A stretch of 46,207 nt of DNA from Prevotella sp. (GTDB taxonomy: Bacteria > Bacteroidota > Bacteroidia > Bacteroidales > Bacteroidaceae). A model generated the notes under the pieces. That model ran no database searches. It was not told the origin of the DNA and worked only from the letters and a program-made list of their open reading frames with translations. The stretch spans positions 1-46,207 of the forward strand of contig JAFZIL010000075.1 in the NCBI GenBank assembly GCA_017554385.1. The letters run 5' to 3'. Shown here one piece after another: positions 1 to 8,473 of this stretch; positions within the stretch are counted from its first letter, which is position 1; each line of letters begins with the position of its first letter. The translations under genes and the position numbers were made by a program.

Positions 1-14
1 GTCGAATTTGTTGT

Positions 15-75
15 TTTGTTGTTATCGGATGGATAACTTGCTGATTACAAGTTTGTTACGAATGATAACAACAAA
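15..75. repeat. Inverted repeat with GATAAC motifs
   Basis: Perfect 12-bp arms TTTGTTGTTATC (15-26) and GATAACAACAAA (64-75) flank a 37-bp spacer. The spacer holds a further GATAAC (32-37), which itself forms a short dyad with GTTATC at 21-26. The element lies about 50 bp upstream of the promoter of the DUF6078 gene, so it could be an operator or the 3' end signal of a gene outside the window. The sequence alone does not decide between these. Confidence 0.45.
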
Positions 76-125
76 TGAAATTATGACAACAAACTGTTAT
101 TTTGGCTGTTTTTTGCTCAAAAAGC

Positions 126-156
126 TTGCAAAAACGGGAAAAATTTCGTATATTTG
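126..156 (+). promoter_or_regulatory. Bacteroidetes -33/-7 promoter of the DUF6078 gene
   Basis: A TTG at 126-128 is followed after 20 bp by TATATTTG (149-156), which matches the TAnnTTTG -7 box of Bacteroidetes primary-sigma promoters. It lies 22 bp before the chosen ATG, giving a short leader. Confidence 0.65.
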
Positions 157-178
157 CAGTGAAAAACCAATAAAAAAC

Positions 179-619
179 ATGACTAAAATGAAGAACAAAC
201 TCGATTTCAGCCAGATTCCCCCATCTTGGGACTACTGTTTTAACAACCATTGTACGAAATGCGAGGAGTGTCTGCGCTATCACTCGGGCAGCGAGATACC
301 CGACGACCGCCAGCGCGGACACGCCATCTTCCCCAACGCCGTGCAGGAGGACGGCTGTCCGTTCTTCCGTGCCGACGAGCCGGTGCAGATGGCCACGGGA
401 TTCATCAACGAGAACAATCCCGCCATGCGACAGGCCTTCATCAGCCTGCGCCACCAAATAGAGAACATCACTGGTGGCGGGGGCTCCTACTACCTCTACC
501 GCAACGGCAGCAAGTGGCTTACGCCCAAGCAGCAGGAGCAGATGCGCAAGCTGTTTGTCGACGCTGGCTATCCCGAGCCCACATACGACCGCTATAAATA
601 CAGCTATGACTTCTCGTAA
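179..619 (+). CDS. DUF6078 family protein
   Basis: A 146-residue soluble protein with no signal peptide. The N-terminal third is cysteine-rich (CFNNHCTKCEECLR at about residues 21-34, then CPFF near 59), which suggests a metal site. The C-terminal part has the family pattern of a YYLYRNG stretch, LTPKQQ, a G-Y turn and a closing D-Y-K-Y. This is recognisable as DUF6078, a Bacteroidales family without a known role. The ATG at 179 is chosen because a good -7 box ends 22 bp upstream; an ATG three codons later is also possible. The reading frame is open further upstream, but that stretch is AT-rich and carries the promoter. The stop codon abuts the 22-bp array that precedes the VapE gene. Confidence 0.8.
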   Translation: MTKMKNKLDFSQIPPSWDYCFNNHCTKCEECLRYHSGSEIPDDRQRGHAIFPNAVQEDGCPFFRADEPVQMATGFINENNPAMRQAFISLRHQIENITGGGGSYYLYRNGSKWLTPKQQEQMRKLFVDAGYPEPTYDRYKYSYDFS

Positions 620-621
620 TT

Positions 622-731
622 CGTTACAAATACTCTGTGACACCGTCACGAATACTCCATTACATCGTTACAAATAGTCTGTAATGACGTTACAAATAGT
701 CTGTAAAACCATTACACATAGTCTGTAATCA
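622..731. repeat. Five tandem 22-bp units (iteron-like array)
   Basis: Units start at 622, 644, 666, 688 and 710 with an exact 22-bp step. The conserved core is CGTTACAAATAGTCTGTAA with a variable three-base end. Across unit junctions the ends form dyads, such as GTGACACCGTCAC at the first junction and GTAATGACGTTAC at the third. The dyads differ in sequence while largely keeping pairing. The array fills the gap between the DUF6078 stop and the VapE start almost completely, ending 15 bp before the ATG. Arrays of this length and period in front of replication genes are typical of plasmid iterons or initiator operators; that role here is inference. Confidence 0.85.
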
Positions 732-746
732 TACACACCCGACAAG

Positions 747-2879
747 ATGACTGCAATGAAAATAACACTGATAAGGACTGACAAACAGAATGTGCCCCAC
801 GTATCTACGCGCACGTTAGAGAATTTTCTGGAGCGCATCAAGACCGACGACACGAAGGGAAGCGTAGCCGCCTTGCGGCGCGAGCTGCCCTTCCTCATCA
901 CCTACGGAGGGAAGTTCCAGGACCTGCACCGGCTGCCACGCGTCTATCCGGCTGCCGAGCTAGCGAAGGACGAGGGCGGCGACCTGCTGTTCCACCGGTG
1001 GAACGGTCTCGTGGTGCTCACCATCGGTCCACTTAGCGACCAAGCTGCCGTAGAGAAGGCGAAGCAGTTGGCTATGGGCATGCCCGCGACGCTCGCTGCC
1101 TTTGCCGGCAGCAGCGGACGGACAGCCAAGCTGCTGGTGCGCATAGTCCCTGCCAACGGCCGTCTGCCGGAGACGGAGGAAGAGGCCGACAGCCTCTATC
1201 GTGCGGGCTACCAGTATGCCACGATGGCCTACGGCGGACTGTTCTCAGGCACCATCGTCAAGCAGGAGCCTACGGTGCGTGCCAGCTTCCGCATGACCCT
1301 CGACCAGCAGCCCCTGCTCAACATGAAGGCTACGCCGCTGATGGTCGAAGTCGCCATGCTCGCCTCGACCCTCTCCACACCCGCCTCGCCTCCCTCAACT
1401 ATCACGACTGTTCCCACCACGACCAAGCAGCGGCAGACCGACTACGACAAGTACCAGAACTATGAGTTCCTCTACAGACGTGCCTGCGACGAGGTGGCTG
1501 CAGAGATGGAGGGTCGCTTCGACGATGATCCGCACCGCGAAGAGCTGTTCATCACCGAGACGGCGCGACGGCTGCGACAGATGAGCTTCCCTGAAGAGGA
1601 GGCCGTGCTCCACCTGCGTTCGCATCTCTGGACGCGCCACGAGGACCAGTACATCCGTACCATCGTGGCCTCTGTCTACAGCGAGGAGCCGAAGAAGACA
1701 GACAAGAACGCCGATCCCGCAATCCGCATACGCAAGAGTCAGCAGGAGGTCATCGACCTCTTGGAGCAGCGCTATGCCTTCCGCTTCAACACCGTGATGG
1801 GCTACACCGAGTACCGCCCCAACAACACGTGGGTGGCCGACTACCAGCCGGTAGACGAACGAGTACAGAACAAGATGGCCATCGAGTGCCGACTGGCAGG
1901 CATCGACGCCTGGAGCAACGACATAGCACGCTACCTGCGCTCCACCTACGTACCAGCGTACAACCCCGTGAACGACTATTTAGACAAGTGCCACGGCAAG
2001 TGGGACGGGCACGACCGCATCCGCGAGCTGGCACGCACGGTGCCCACCACCAACGAGCTGTGGCCCGACTGGTTCTACACGTGGTTCCTCGGCATGGTGC
2101 GCCAGTGGCGCTCCACCGTCTTCGACCGCTATGGCAACCAGGTGGTACCACTGCTCATCTCCACACAGGGCTGGAACAAGAGCTCGTTCATCCTGTCGCT
2201 GCTGCCGCCCGAGCTACAGTGGGGATACACCGACCAGCTGCAGGTCTCGGAGAAGCGCACCACGCTGCAGGCCATGAGCCAGTTCCTGCTCATCAACCTC
2301 GAGGAGTTCAACCAGATATCGCCGCAGCTGCAACAGGGGTTCCTGAAGAACATCATCTCGCTGCCGACGGTGAAGGTGAAGCGTCCCTACGGCAAGCACG
2401 TAGAACAGTTCCCGCGCCTGGCATCGTTCATCGGTGCCACCAACCAGGCCGACGTGCTGTGCGATCCCAGCGGAGCACGCCGTTTCCTCGGCGTCGAGCT
2501 GACGGGTCCCATCGACATGAGCCGTCGCCCCAACCACGAACAGCTGTTCGCACAGGCTATGGCAGCCCTCGATGCCGGCGAGCGCTGGTATTTCGACGAA
2601 CAGCAGACGGCAGAGATCATGGCGTCGAACCGTCGGTTCCAGCAGCTCTCGCCAGCCGAGCAGTGGTTCTACGACCTCTTCGAGCCTGCCGCCAACGAGC
2701 AGGAAGGCGAGTATCTGTCGACTACCACCATCTATGCCCATATCAAGAAGCTGGCGGGCAGCGACCTGCGCGCCGGGAGCCTCAACCATTTCGGACGCGT
2801 GCTTGCCAATATCGACGGAATGCAGCGGAAGCGCACCACCGCGGGCTCGCTTTACCTCGTAAAATGGCGGAAAAAGTAG
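747..2879 (+). CDS. VapE/VirE-type P-loop helicase, BT4734-like N-terminal domain
   Basis: A 710-residue protein. The N-terminal ~200 residues resemble the BT4734/BF3469-type domain (AFAGSSGRTAKLLVRIV, then TVRASFRMTLDQQPLLN). The C-terminal ~300 residues are the VapE/VirE ATPase: a P-loop variant QGWNKSSF (474-481), an acidic Walker B-like NLEEFNQI, a KRPYG segment, and FIGATNQADVL followed by ARRFLG as the sensor/arginine-finger region. Homologues sit in prophages, satellites and integrative elements, where they act in replication initiation or regulation; many are also chromosomal in Bacteroidales. The N-terminal domain reads VVLTIG where an archaeo-eukaryotic primase would need acidic residues, so primase activity is doubtful. 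No integrase or capsid gene is nearby. An ATG three codons downstream (756) is an alternative start. Confidence 0.82.
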   Translation: MTAMKITLIRTDKQNVPHVSTRTLENFLERIKTDDTKGSVAALRRELPFLITYGGKFQDLHRLPRVYPAAELAKDEGGDLLFHRWNGLVVLTIGPLSDQAAVEKAKQLAMGMPATLAAFAGSSGRTAKLLVRIVPANGRLPETEEEADSLYRAGYQYATMAYGGLFSGTIVKQEPTVRASFRMTLDQQPLLNMKATPLMVEVAMLASTLSTPASPPSTITTVPTTTKQRQTDYDKYQNYEFLYRRACDEVAAEMEGRFDDDPHREELFITETARRLRQMSFPEEEAVLHLRSHLWTRHEDQYIRTIVASVYSEEPKKTDKNADPAIRIRKSQQEVIDLLEQRYAFRFNTVMGYTEYRPNNTWVADYQPVDERVQNKMAIECRLAGIDAWSNDIARYLRSTYVPAYNPVNDYLDKCHGKWDGHDRIRELARTVPTTNELWPDWFYTWFLGMVRQWRSTVFDRYGNQVVPLLISTQGWNKSSFILSLLPPELQWGYTDQLQVSEKRTTLQAMSQFLLINLEEFNQISPQLQQGFLKNIISLPTVKVKRPYGKHVEQFPRLASFIGATNQADVLCDPSGARRFLGVELTGPIDMSRRPNHEQLFAQAMAALDAGERWYFDEQQTAEIMASNRRFQQLSPAEQWFYDLFEPAANEQEGEYLSTTTIYAHIKKLAGSDLRAGSLNHFGRVLANIDGMQRKRTTAGSLYLVKWRKK

Positions 2880-2962
2880 CCTAATCCATCCGACAAGCGG
2901 CGTTTCGAAGGAGAAATCATCACTTTTTTTCCATAAAAGATGTGAATCTCAATTTTTTTGCC

Positions 2963-2970
2963 TAATTTTG
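2963..2970 (+). promoter_or_regulatory. -7 box of the metallopeptidase gene
   Basis: TAATTTTG fits TAnnTTTG and lies 47 bp before the ATG. No convincing -33 TTTG is found at the usual distance; the T-run just upstream is too close. Confidence 0.5.
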
Positions 2971-3017
2971 CAGGCTAAATAGAAGTGCAGAAGTAACAAA
3001 CAAAAAATAGAAGAATT

Positions 3018-3893
3018 ATGAAACTTACAGGCAGAAGAGCAAGCTCGAACGTGGAAGACCGTCGAGGAATGAGTACGGGTGCCAAGGCCGGCATTGGCGG
3101 TCTGGGTGGTATTATCGTGATTGCATTGATGACGCTGATGGGTGGCGGCAATCTGGGTGACGTAGTACAGAACGTAGTACAGCAGCAGATGCAGGCACCG
3201 ACAGAAACCGTCGGCGAAGAGAACTTCACCGAGGAGGAGCAGCAGCTGGCCGAGGAGTGCAAGCAAATCCTGGCCTCGACCGAGGATGTATGGACCAAGG
3301 TGTTCCAGGAGAACGGCTGGGGCCAATACCAGTACCCCACGTTGGTGCTTTTCTCTAACCAGGTCAACTCTGCCTGCGGCTCGGCTACGGCAGCCGTAGG
3401 TCCGTTCTACTGCTCGGGCGACCAGAAGCTCTACGTAGACCTCTCGTTCTTCACCGAGATGAAACGCCAGTTGGGCGTAGAAGGCAACACCTTTGCCTAT
3501 GCCTACGTGATTGCCCATGAGATTGGCCACCACGTGGAGTACCTCACGGGTACGCTGAACAAGGCCCATCAGGCCATGAGCCAGACCGACAAGGTGAACG
3601 CCAACAAGCTGAGCGTCCGACTGGAGCTGCTTGCCGACTTCTATGCCGGCGTATGGGCACACCATGAGGATGCCATGAACCATTCGCTGGAATATGGCGA
3701 CATGGAGCGCGGCCTGGAGCTGGCCAAGGCTATCGGCGACGACTGGCTTCAGAAGAAGGCACAGGGAAGGGCCACACCCGAATCGTTCACCCACGGCACC
3801 AGCGACCAGCGCAAGCGCTGGCTGAAGAAGGGCTTCGACACGGGCGACGTGCGTCAGGGCAACACCTTCGACAAGAGCGATGCAGAGCTGTGA
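3018..3893 (+). CDS. Neutral zinc metallopeptidase, YpfJ family
   Basis: A 291-residue protein with a basic N-terminus and one membrane segment (about residues 25-42), followed by a periplasmic domain. The zinc site is HEIGHH at 167-172, with the third ligand probably Glu203 in ELLADFYAG. The extended motif VIAHEIGHHVEYLTG and the downstream AGVWAHH are typical of the YpfJ/zinc_peptidase family (PF04228). The length is usual for the family. Substrates are not known. It has its own -7 box upstream and is followed by two copies of TTAAGAG before purU. Confidence 0.88.
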   Translation: MKLTGRRASSNVEDRRGMSTGAKAGIGGLGGIIVIALMTLMGGGNLGDVVQNVVQQQMQAPTETVGEENFTEEEQQLAEECKQILASTEDVWTKVFQENGWGQYQYPTLVLFSNQVNSACGSATAAVGPFYCSGDQKLYVDLSFFTEMKRQLGVEGNTFAYAYVIAHEIGHHVEYLTGTLNKAHQAMSQTDKVNANKLSVRLELLADFYAGVWAHHEDAMNHSLEYGDMERGLELAKAIGDDWLQKKAQGRATPESFTHGTSDQRKRWLKKGFDTGDVRQGNTFDKSDAEL

Positions 3894-3907
3894 TTAAGAG
3901 TTAAGAG
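3894..3907. repeat. Two-unit heptad repeat in spacer
   Basis: TTAAGAG occurs twice in direct tandem right after the metallopeptidase stop codon. It is a small member of the 7-bp-period runs found in other spacers of this window. Confidence 0.5.
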
Positions 3908-3948
3908 TTATTGCTACACAAACACAAACTTACGACTTAAAAGAAAGA

Positions 3949-4812
3949 ATGAAACCAACCGCAATACTGCTTCTGCACTGTCCTGACCAACAGGGCATCA
4001 TCACAGAAGTAACCAAGTTTATTACCGACAACAAGGGCAACATCGTCTACCTGGACCAGTATGTGGACCGGCAGGACGGCATGTTCTTCATGCGTATTGA
4101 ATGGGAACTGGACGGCTTCCTGATTCCCCGCGAGAAAATCTACGAATACATCACGACGCTCTATGCCCAGCGTTACCAGATGAAGTTCTCGCTCTACTAT
4201 AGCGACAAGCGTCCACGCATGGCCATCTTCGTCTCGAAGATGAGCCATTGTCTCTACGACCTGCTGGCCCGCTGGAAGGCAGGAGAGTTTGCCTGCGACA
4301 TTCCGTGTATCGTGTCGAACCATGAGGATCTGCGCTATGTGGCCGAGCAGTTCGGCATTCCCTACTATGTGTGGAGCATCAAGAAGGACCACTCGAACAA
4401 GGCCGAGGTAGAAGCAGCCGAGATGGAGCTGCTGAAGAAGGAGGACATCTCGTTCATCGTGCTGGCACGCTACATGCAGATTATCAGCGACGAGATGATT
4501 GCCGAGTACCCCCACCACATCATCAACATCCACCACTCGTTCCTGCCTGCCTTCGTAGGAGCCAAGCCCTATCATCAAGCCTGGGAGCGCGGCGTGAAGA
4601 TTATCGGTGCTACGAGCCACTATGTGACGGCAGAGCTCGACGCAGGCCCCATCATCGAACAGGATGTGGCCCGCATCACGCATAAGGACACGCCCGAGAG
4701 TCTTGTGCTGAAGGGCAAGGACTTGGAGAAGATCGTGCTGTCAAGGGCTGTGGCCAAGCACATCGAGCGCAAGATACTCACGTTCAAGAACAAGACGATC
4801 ATTTTCAGTTGA
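3949..4812 (+). CDS. purU: Formyltetrahydrofolate deformylase
   Basis: A 287-residue cytosolic enzyme that hydrolyses 10-formyl-THF to formate and THF, balancing the one-carbon pool. An N-terminal ACT domain (about 1-85, starting LLLHCPDQQGIITEV) is followed by a formyltransferase-fold domain. The catalytic Asn-His-Asp set is visible as N193 and H195 (INIHHSFLPAF) and D231 (LDAGPIIEQD). The length matches the family. It lies directly ahead of four histidine-biosynthesis genes in the same direction. AICAR released by HisF/HisH feeds purine synthesis, which uses formyl-THF, so a metabolic link is plausible, but co-transcription is inferred only from spacing. Confidence 0.93.
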   Translation: MKPTAILLLHCPDQQGIITEVTKFITDNKGNIVYLDQYVDRQDGMFFMRIEWELDGFLIPREKIYEYITTLYAQRYQMKFSLYYSDKRPRMAIFVSKMSHCLYDLLARWKAGEFACDIPCIVSNHEDLRYVAEQFGIPYYVWSIKKDHSNKAEVEAAEMELLKKEDISFIVLARYMQIISDEMIAEYPHHIINIHHSFLPAFVGAKPYHQAWERGVKIIGATSHYVTAELDAGPIIEQDVARITHKDTPESLVLKGKDLEKIVLSRAVAKHIERKILTFKNKTIIFS

Positions 4813-4847
4813 TTTGAGGTTTGAGGTTTGAGATTTGAGGTTTAATG
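4813..4847. repeat. Heptad repeat run in purU-hisH spacer
   Basis: Successive 7-bp units TTTGAGG, TTTGAGG, TTTGAGA and TTTGAGG, then a decayed TTTAATG, fill the whole spacer from the purU stop to just before the hisH ATG. Confidence 0.8.
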
Positions 4848-4849
4848 GT

Positions 4850-5473
4850 ATGCAAGTAGCCATCGTAAAATATAATGCCGGCAACATATACTCGGTAGTC
4901 AATGCCCTGAGACGACTCGGAGTGGAGCCGCTGCTGACTGACGATCCCGATGCTTTGCGGCAAGCCGACCGCGTGGTGTTCCCTGGTCAGGGCGAGGCTC
5001 GTGGCGCTATGGAGTATCTGCGGGCACGAGGACTTGATGAAGTCATCCGTTCGCTCACCCAGCCGGTACTGGGCATCTGCATCGGTCAGCAGCTGCTATG
5101 CCGTCACAGCGAGGAAGGCGACGTGGACTGTCTGGGCATTTTCGATGCCGAGGTGAAACGTTTCAGTCCTAACCGGCACGAAGACAAGGTGCCCTGCATG
5201 GGGTGGAACAAACTGCGCTTCGCGCAGAATGAGAAAGGAGAAATGAGGAATGAGAAATTGTTCGCCGGCTTAGAGGAGAGCCCGTACGTTTACTTCGTCC
5301 ATAGCTATTATGTTCCTGTGTGTGAGGACACTATCGCCGTTGCCGACTTCATCCTACCCTACTCCGCAGCCCTGCATAAGGACAACTTCTATGCCTGCCA
5401 GTTCCATCCCGAGAAGAGCGGAAACGTGGGCGAACAGATTCTGCGGAACTTCCTCGCCATCGACAAATTGTAG
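4850..5473 (+). CDS. hisH: Imidazole glycerol phosphate synthase, glutaminase subunit
   Basis: A 207-residue class I glutamine amidotransferase that feeds ammonia to HisF. The catalytic triad is visible: C77 in GICIGQQ, H186 and E188 in CQFHPEKS. The ATG at 4850 gives the conserved start MQVAIVKYNAGN; an in-frame TTG upstream lies within repeats and is not needed. Between MGWN and LFAGLEE the loop (NEKGEMRNEK, residues 127-136) is about seven residues longer than the E. coli loop as I recall it. That stretch is encoded by four tandem 7-bp units, so it looks like a repeat expansion tolerated in a surface loop. Confidence 0.93.
   Translation: MQVAIVKYNAGNIYSVVNALRRLGVEPLLTDDPDALRQADRVVFPGQGEARGAMEYLRARGLDEVIRSLTQPVLGICIGQQLLCRHSEEGDVDCLGIFDAEVKRFSPNRHEDKVPCMGWNKLRFAQNEKGEMRNEKLFAGLEESPYVYFVHSYYVPVCEDTIAVADFILPYSAALHKDNFYACQFHPEKSGNVGEQILRNFLAIDKL
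5228..5255. repeat. Heptad repeat run inside hisH
   Basis: Units AATGAGA, AAGGAGA, AATGAGG and AATGAGA lie in tandem inside the coding sequence and encode residues 127-136, a loop that is short in other HisH proteins. Confidence 0.8.
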
Positions 5474-5491
5474 AATAGTCCAATGGCTAAA

Positions 5492-5527
5492 GTAAATTGT
5501 AAATCGTAAATCGTCAAATTGTAAATT
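5492..5527. repeat. Heptad repeat run in hisH-hisA spacer
   Basis: Units GTAAATT, GTAAATC, GTAAATC, then GTCAAATT with one extra base, then GTAAATT, end just before the hisA ATG. Confidence 0.75.
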
Positions 5528-5530
5528 AAA

Positions 5531-6268
5531 ATGGTAGAACTGATTCCCGCCATTGACATCATCGACGGCAAGTGCGTGCGCCTGACCAAAGGCGATTACG
5601 AGCAGAAGACCGTCTACCGCGACTCTCCTGCCGATGTGGCGCAGGAGTTCGAGCAGCTCGGCTTCAAGCGGCTGCACGTAGTAGACCTGGACGGTGCGAA
5701 GTCGAAGCACATTGTCAACGACCAAGTGCTGCGTGAGATTACCCAGCGCACATCATTGGTGGTAGACTTCGGCGGGGGTATCAAGACCGACGAGGATATA
5801 GAGAAAGCCTTCGATGCCGGTGCCTCGATGGTGACAGTAGGGTCTATCGCAGTCACGCGCCCCGATCTCTTCGGCCAATGGCTCCAGAAATACGGTGCCG
5901 ACCGCATGATACTCGGTGCCGACGTGAGGAACGGGAAAATCAGCATCAACGGATGGAAGGAAGACTCTACCGAAGACCTGTTACCGTTTCTCAGGAAATA
6001 CATCGACCAAGGTGTGAAGACCGTACTCTGTACTGAGATCTCCAAGGACGGAACCCTTCAAGGTCCGGCCATTAACCTATATAAAGAGGTGATGACGGCC
6101 TACCCCACCCTGCATCTCATAGCCAGCGGTGGCGTGTCGTCGAAGGAAGATATCGAGGCACTCGACCAAGCCGGCATCCCTGCAGTGGTCTTCGGCAAGG
6201 CCATCTACGAAGGTCGCATCGACTTGAAGGAACTCGTAACATTAAACCGAGACCGAGTATGGGATTAG
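5531..6268 (+). CDS. hisA: ProFAR isomerase (HisA)
   Basis: A 245-residue TIM barrel that isomerises ProFAR to PRFAR in histidine synthesis. The catalytic acid and base positions are D9 ([11 protein letters not shown]) and D131 (LGADVRNGK). Phosphate-binding glycine loops are present (VDFGGGIK and IASGGVSS). Length and start are normal. Its 3' end overlaps hisF by 10 bp, indicating translational coupling with the next enzyme in the pathway. Confidence 0.96.
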   Translation: MVELIPAIDIIDGKCVRLTKGDYEQKTVYRDSPADVAQEFEQLGFKRLHVVDLDGAKSKHIVNDQVLREITQRTSLVVDFGGGIKTDEDIEKAFDAGASMVTVGSIAVTRPDLFGQWLQKYGADRMILGADVRNGKISINGWKEDSTEDLLPFLRKYIDQGVKTVLCTEISKDGTLQGPAINLYKEVMTAYPTLHLIASGGVSSKEDIEALDQAGIPAVVFGKAIYEGRIDLKELVTLNRDRVWD

Positions 6269-7041
6269 CAAAGAGAATTATACCCTGTTTAGATGTAAAG
6301 GACGGCGAGACCGTGAAAGGCGTCAACTTCGTAAGCCTGCGGAGTGCGGGCGACCCTGTAGAGCTGGGCAAGGCCTATTCGCAGCAGGGAGCCGACGAGC
6401 TGGTGTTCCTTGACATTACGGCCTCGTTCGAGGGGCGCAAGACCTTTACAGAAATGGTCACCCGCGTGGCACAGGAGATCAACATCCCCTTCACCGTGGG
6501 TGGCGGCATCAACGAGCTGGCCGACGTAGAGCGTCTGCTTTATGCGGGAGCCGACAAGGTCAGCGTGAACAGCGCAGCCATCAGACGACCCGAGCTGATA
6601 GAAGAAATCACCAAGAGGTTCGGCAGTCAGGTGTGTGTCGTCGCCATCGACGCACGCATGGACGATGAGCCGTCGACATTGAAAGCCGAAACATCCTGGC
6701 ATTGTTATCTGAAAGGCGGTAGGGAGCGTACTGAGCGTGGACTCTTCGAGTGGGCCCATGAGGCACAGGAACGTGGTGCCGGTGAAATACTCTTCACCTC
6801 GATGAACCACGACGGCGTGAAGAACGGCTATGCCAACGAGGCACTTGCCCGGCTGTCGGACGAGCTCAGCATCCCCATCATAGCCAGCGGCGGTGCCGGA
6901 TGCAAGGAGCACTTCCGCGATGCGTTCACGGTGGGACATGCCGATGCCGCACTCGCTGCCAGCGTATTCCACTTCGGCGAGATACCCATCCCCGAACTGA
7001 AACAATACTTAAAGAACGAAGGAATAAACGTTAGACTATGA
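6259..7041 (+). CDS. hisF: Imidazole glycerol phosphate synthase, cyclase subunit
   Basis: A 260-residue TIM barrel that converts PRFAR and ammonia to IGP and AICAR, partnering HisH. Catalytic aspartates D12 ([10 protein letters not shown]) and D131 (VVAIDAR) match D11 and D130 of the well-studied enzyme. The phosphate loops FTVGGGI and IASGGAG are present. It starts inside the end of hisA and its stop overlaps the hisIE start (ATGA), so the three genes are tightly coupled. Confidence 0.97.
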   Translation: MGLAKRIIPCLDVKDGETVKGVNFVSLRSAGDPVELGKAYSQQGADELVFLDITASFEGRKTFTEMVTRVAQEINIPFTVGGGINELADVERLLYAGADKVSVNSAAIRRPELIEEITKRFGSQVCVVAIDARMDDEPSTLKAETSWHCYLKGGRERTERGLFEWAHEAQERGAGEILFTSMNHDGVKNGYANEALARLSDELSIPIIASGGAGCKEHFRDAFTVGHADAALAASVFHFGEIPIPELKQYLKNEGINVRL

Positions 7042-7712
7042 CAATAGACTTTGACAAGATGGACGGTCTGGTGCCTGCCATCATACAGGATGCTGACACA
7101 CGCCAAGTGCTGATGCTCGGTTTCATGAACCGCGAAGCATTTGAGAAGACAGAAAAGACGGGAAAGGTGACCTTCTGGAGTCGCACACGCCAGTGTCTGT
7201 GGACAAAGGGCGAGACGAGCGGCCATTTCCTGAACGTTGTCGACATCAAGGTCGACTGCGACAACGATACCCTGCTCATCAAGGTACACCCCGACGGTCC
7301 CACCTGCCACACAGGAACCGACACCTGCTGGGGCGAAGAAAACAGTGCGCTGCATGGTTCTGCCATGCAGGAACAATCGTCAACGGCCTTCCTCACTGAG
7401 CTTCAGGACTATATAGACCGCCGGCACGAGGAGATGCCCGAGGGCAGCTATACCACCTCGCTTTTCAAGAAAGGCGTGAACAGGATTGCGCAGAAAGTGG
7501 GCGAAGAGGCGTTAGAGACTGTCATCGAGGCTACCAACGGTACATCGGAAAAACTTGTCTACGAGGCCAGCGACCTGCTTTACCATCTCATCGTGCTGCT
7601 GACGAGCAAAGGTCTGCGCATCGAGGATGCCGTAGAAGAACTGCACCGCCGTCACGACCCGAACTGGGATGCCGAGCGCCGCAAGGCCAAGGCAGAAGGA
7701 AAGATGAAATGA
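7038..7712 (+). CDS. hisIE: Bifunctional phosphoribosyl-AMP cyclohydrolase / phosphoribosyl-ATP pyrophosphatase
   Basis: A 224-residue fusion catalysing steps 2 and 3 of histidine synthesis. The N-terminal HisI domain (about 1-110) has the zinc cysteines C90 and C97 in [12 protein letters not shown] and the preceding VDCDNDT acidic motif. The C-terminal HisE domain (about 120-210) has the helical [11 protein letters not shown] and [12 protein letters not shown] segments. The ATGA overlap with hisF supports the start. hisG, hisD, hisC and hisB are absent here, so the pathway genes are split elsewhere or lie outside this window. Confidence 0.95.
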   Translation: MTIDFDKMDGLVPAIIQDADTRQVLMLGFMNREAFEKTEKTGKVTFWSRTRQCLWTKGETSGHFLNVVDIKVDCDNDTLLIKVHPDGPTCHTGTDTCWGEENSALHGSAMQEQSSTAFLTELQDYIDRRHEEMPEGSYTTSLFKKGVNRIAQKVGEEALETVIEATNGTSEKLVYEASDLLYHLIVLLTSKGLRIEDAVEELHRRHDPNWDAERRKAKAEGKMK

Positions 7713-7733
7713 TTTGAGATTTCTGTTTTTACT

Positions 7734-8438
7734 ATGCTGATTGACTATAAGAACGTTCATATAAGCCAGAACGACGGACAACAGACGCTTTCCGACGTGA
7801 ACTTCCACGTGGACGAAGGCGAGTTTGTCTATATTATTGGCCGGGTGGGCTCAGGAAAAAGCTCACTCCTGAAGACGCTCTATCAAGAGCTGGACATCGA
7901 CGAGGCCGAGAAAGCCGAAGTGTTAGGCCATAACATGCTCACCATCAAGCGCAAGCAGGTACCTGCCCTGCGCCGCGAGATGGGCATCATCTTCCAGGAC
8001 TTCCAGCTGCTGGCCGACCGCACAGTATACAAGAACCTGCGCTTCGTGCTCAGAGCCACCGGATGGGGAAAGAAAGAAGTGGACGCCCGCATCAACGAAG
8101 TACTCTCGCTTGTTGGCATGAGCGACAAGATGCTACGCATGCCCCATCAGCTTTCAGGTGGAGAACAGCAGCGCATCGCCATTGCCCGTGCGCTGCTCAA
8201 CCAGCCCAAGCTCATCATTGCCGACGAGCCGACAGGCAACCTGGACCCTGAGACCGCCAAGGGCATCATGGAACTGCTGCGCCAGATTTCGCAAAGAGGC
8301 ACAGCCATTATCATGACGACCCATAACATGCCCTTGCTCGATTTGTATCCAGGCATTGTCTATCGCTGCTTCGAGGGTCATCTGGAGGAAGTGACAGGCG
8401 ACTACAACAAAATGAAGATTTCGGAAGAAGAAGAATAA
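7734..8438 (+). CDS. ftsE: Cell-division ABC transporter ATPase FtsE
   Basis: A 234-residue ABC ATPase. Walker A is GRVGSGKSS (G36, K42), the Q-loop is in IIFQDFQLL, the signature LSGGEQQR starts at L140, Walker B is LIIADEPT (D164, E165), and the switch His is in TTHNMP. The segment LLADRTVYKNLRFVLRATG and overall size fit FtsE, which works with FtsX at the septum to activate peptidoglycan hydrolases. ftsX is not adjacent, so LolD-like or other small ABC ATPases are the alternative. It follows hisIE by 21 bp and precedes lysC by 35 bp. Confidence 0.8.
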   Translation: MLIDYKNVHISQNDGQQTLSDVNFHVDEGEFVYIIGRVGSGKSSLLKTLYQELDIDEAEKAEVLGHNMLTIKRKQVPALRREMGIIFQDFQLLADRTVYKNLRFVLRATGWGKKEVDARINEVLSLVGMSDKMLRMPHQLSGGEQQRIAIARALLNQPKLIIADEPTGNLDPETAKGIMELLRQISQRGTAIIMTTHNMPLLDLYPGIVYRCFEGHLEEVTGDYNKMKISEEEE

Positions 8439-8473
8439 CCACAGATAATACATAAATAAAAAAATAAGCAACT

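Noticed and set aside
8-178. N-terminal extension of the DUF6078 gene
   Set aside because: The frame is open, but the stretch is AT-rich, carries a good promoter and an inverted repeat, and would add non-conserved sequence.
622-731. Reading the 22-bp array as a CRISPR array
   Set aside because: There are no unique spacers between repeats; the repeats are contiguous and 22 bp long, and no cas gene is nearby.
747-2879. Complete prophage or integrative element around vapE
   Set aside because: No integrase, attachment-site repeat, capsid, relaxase or excisionase gene is visible within the window on either side.
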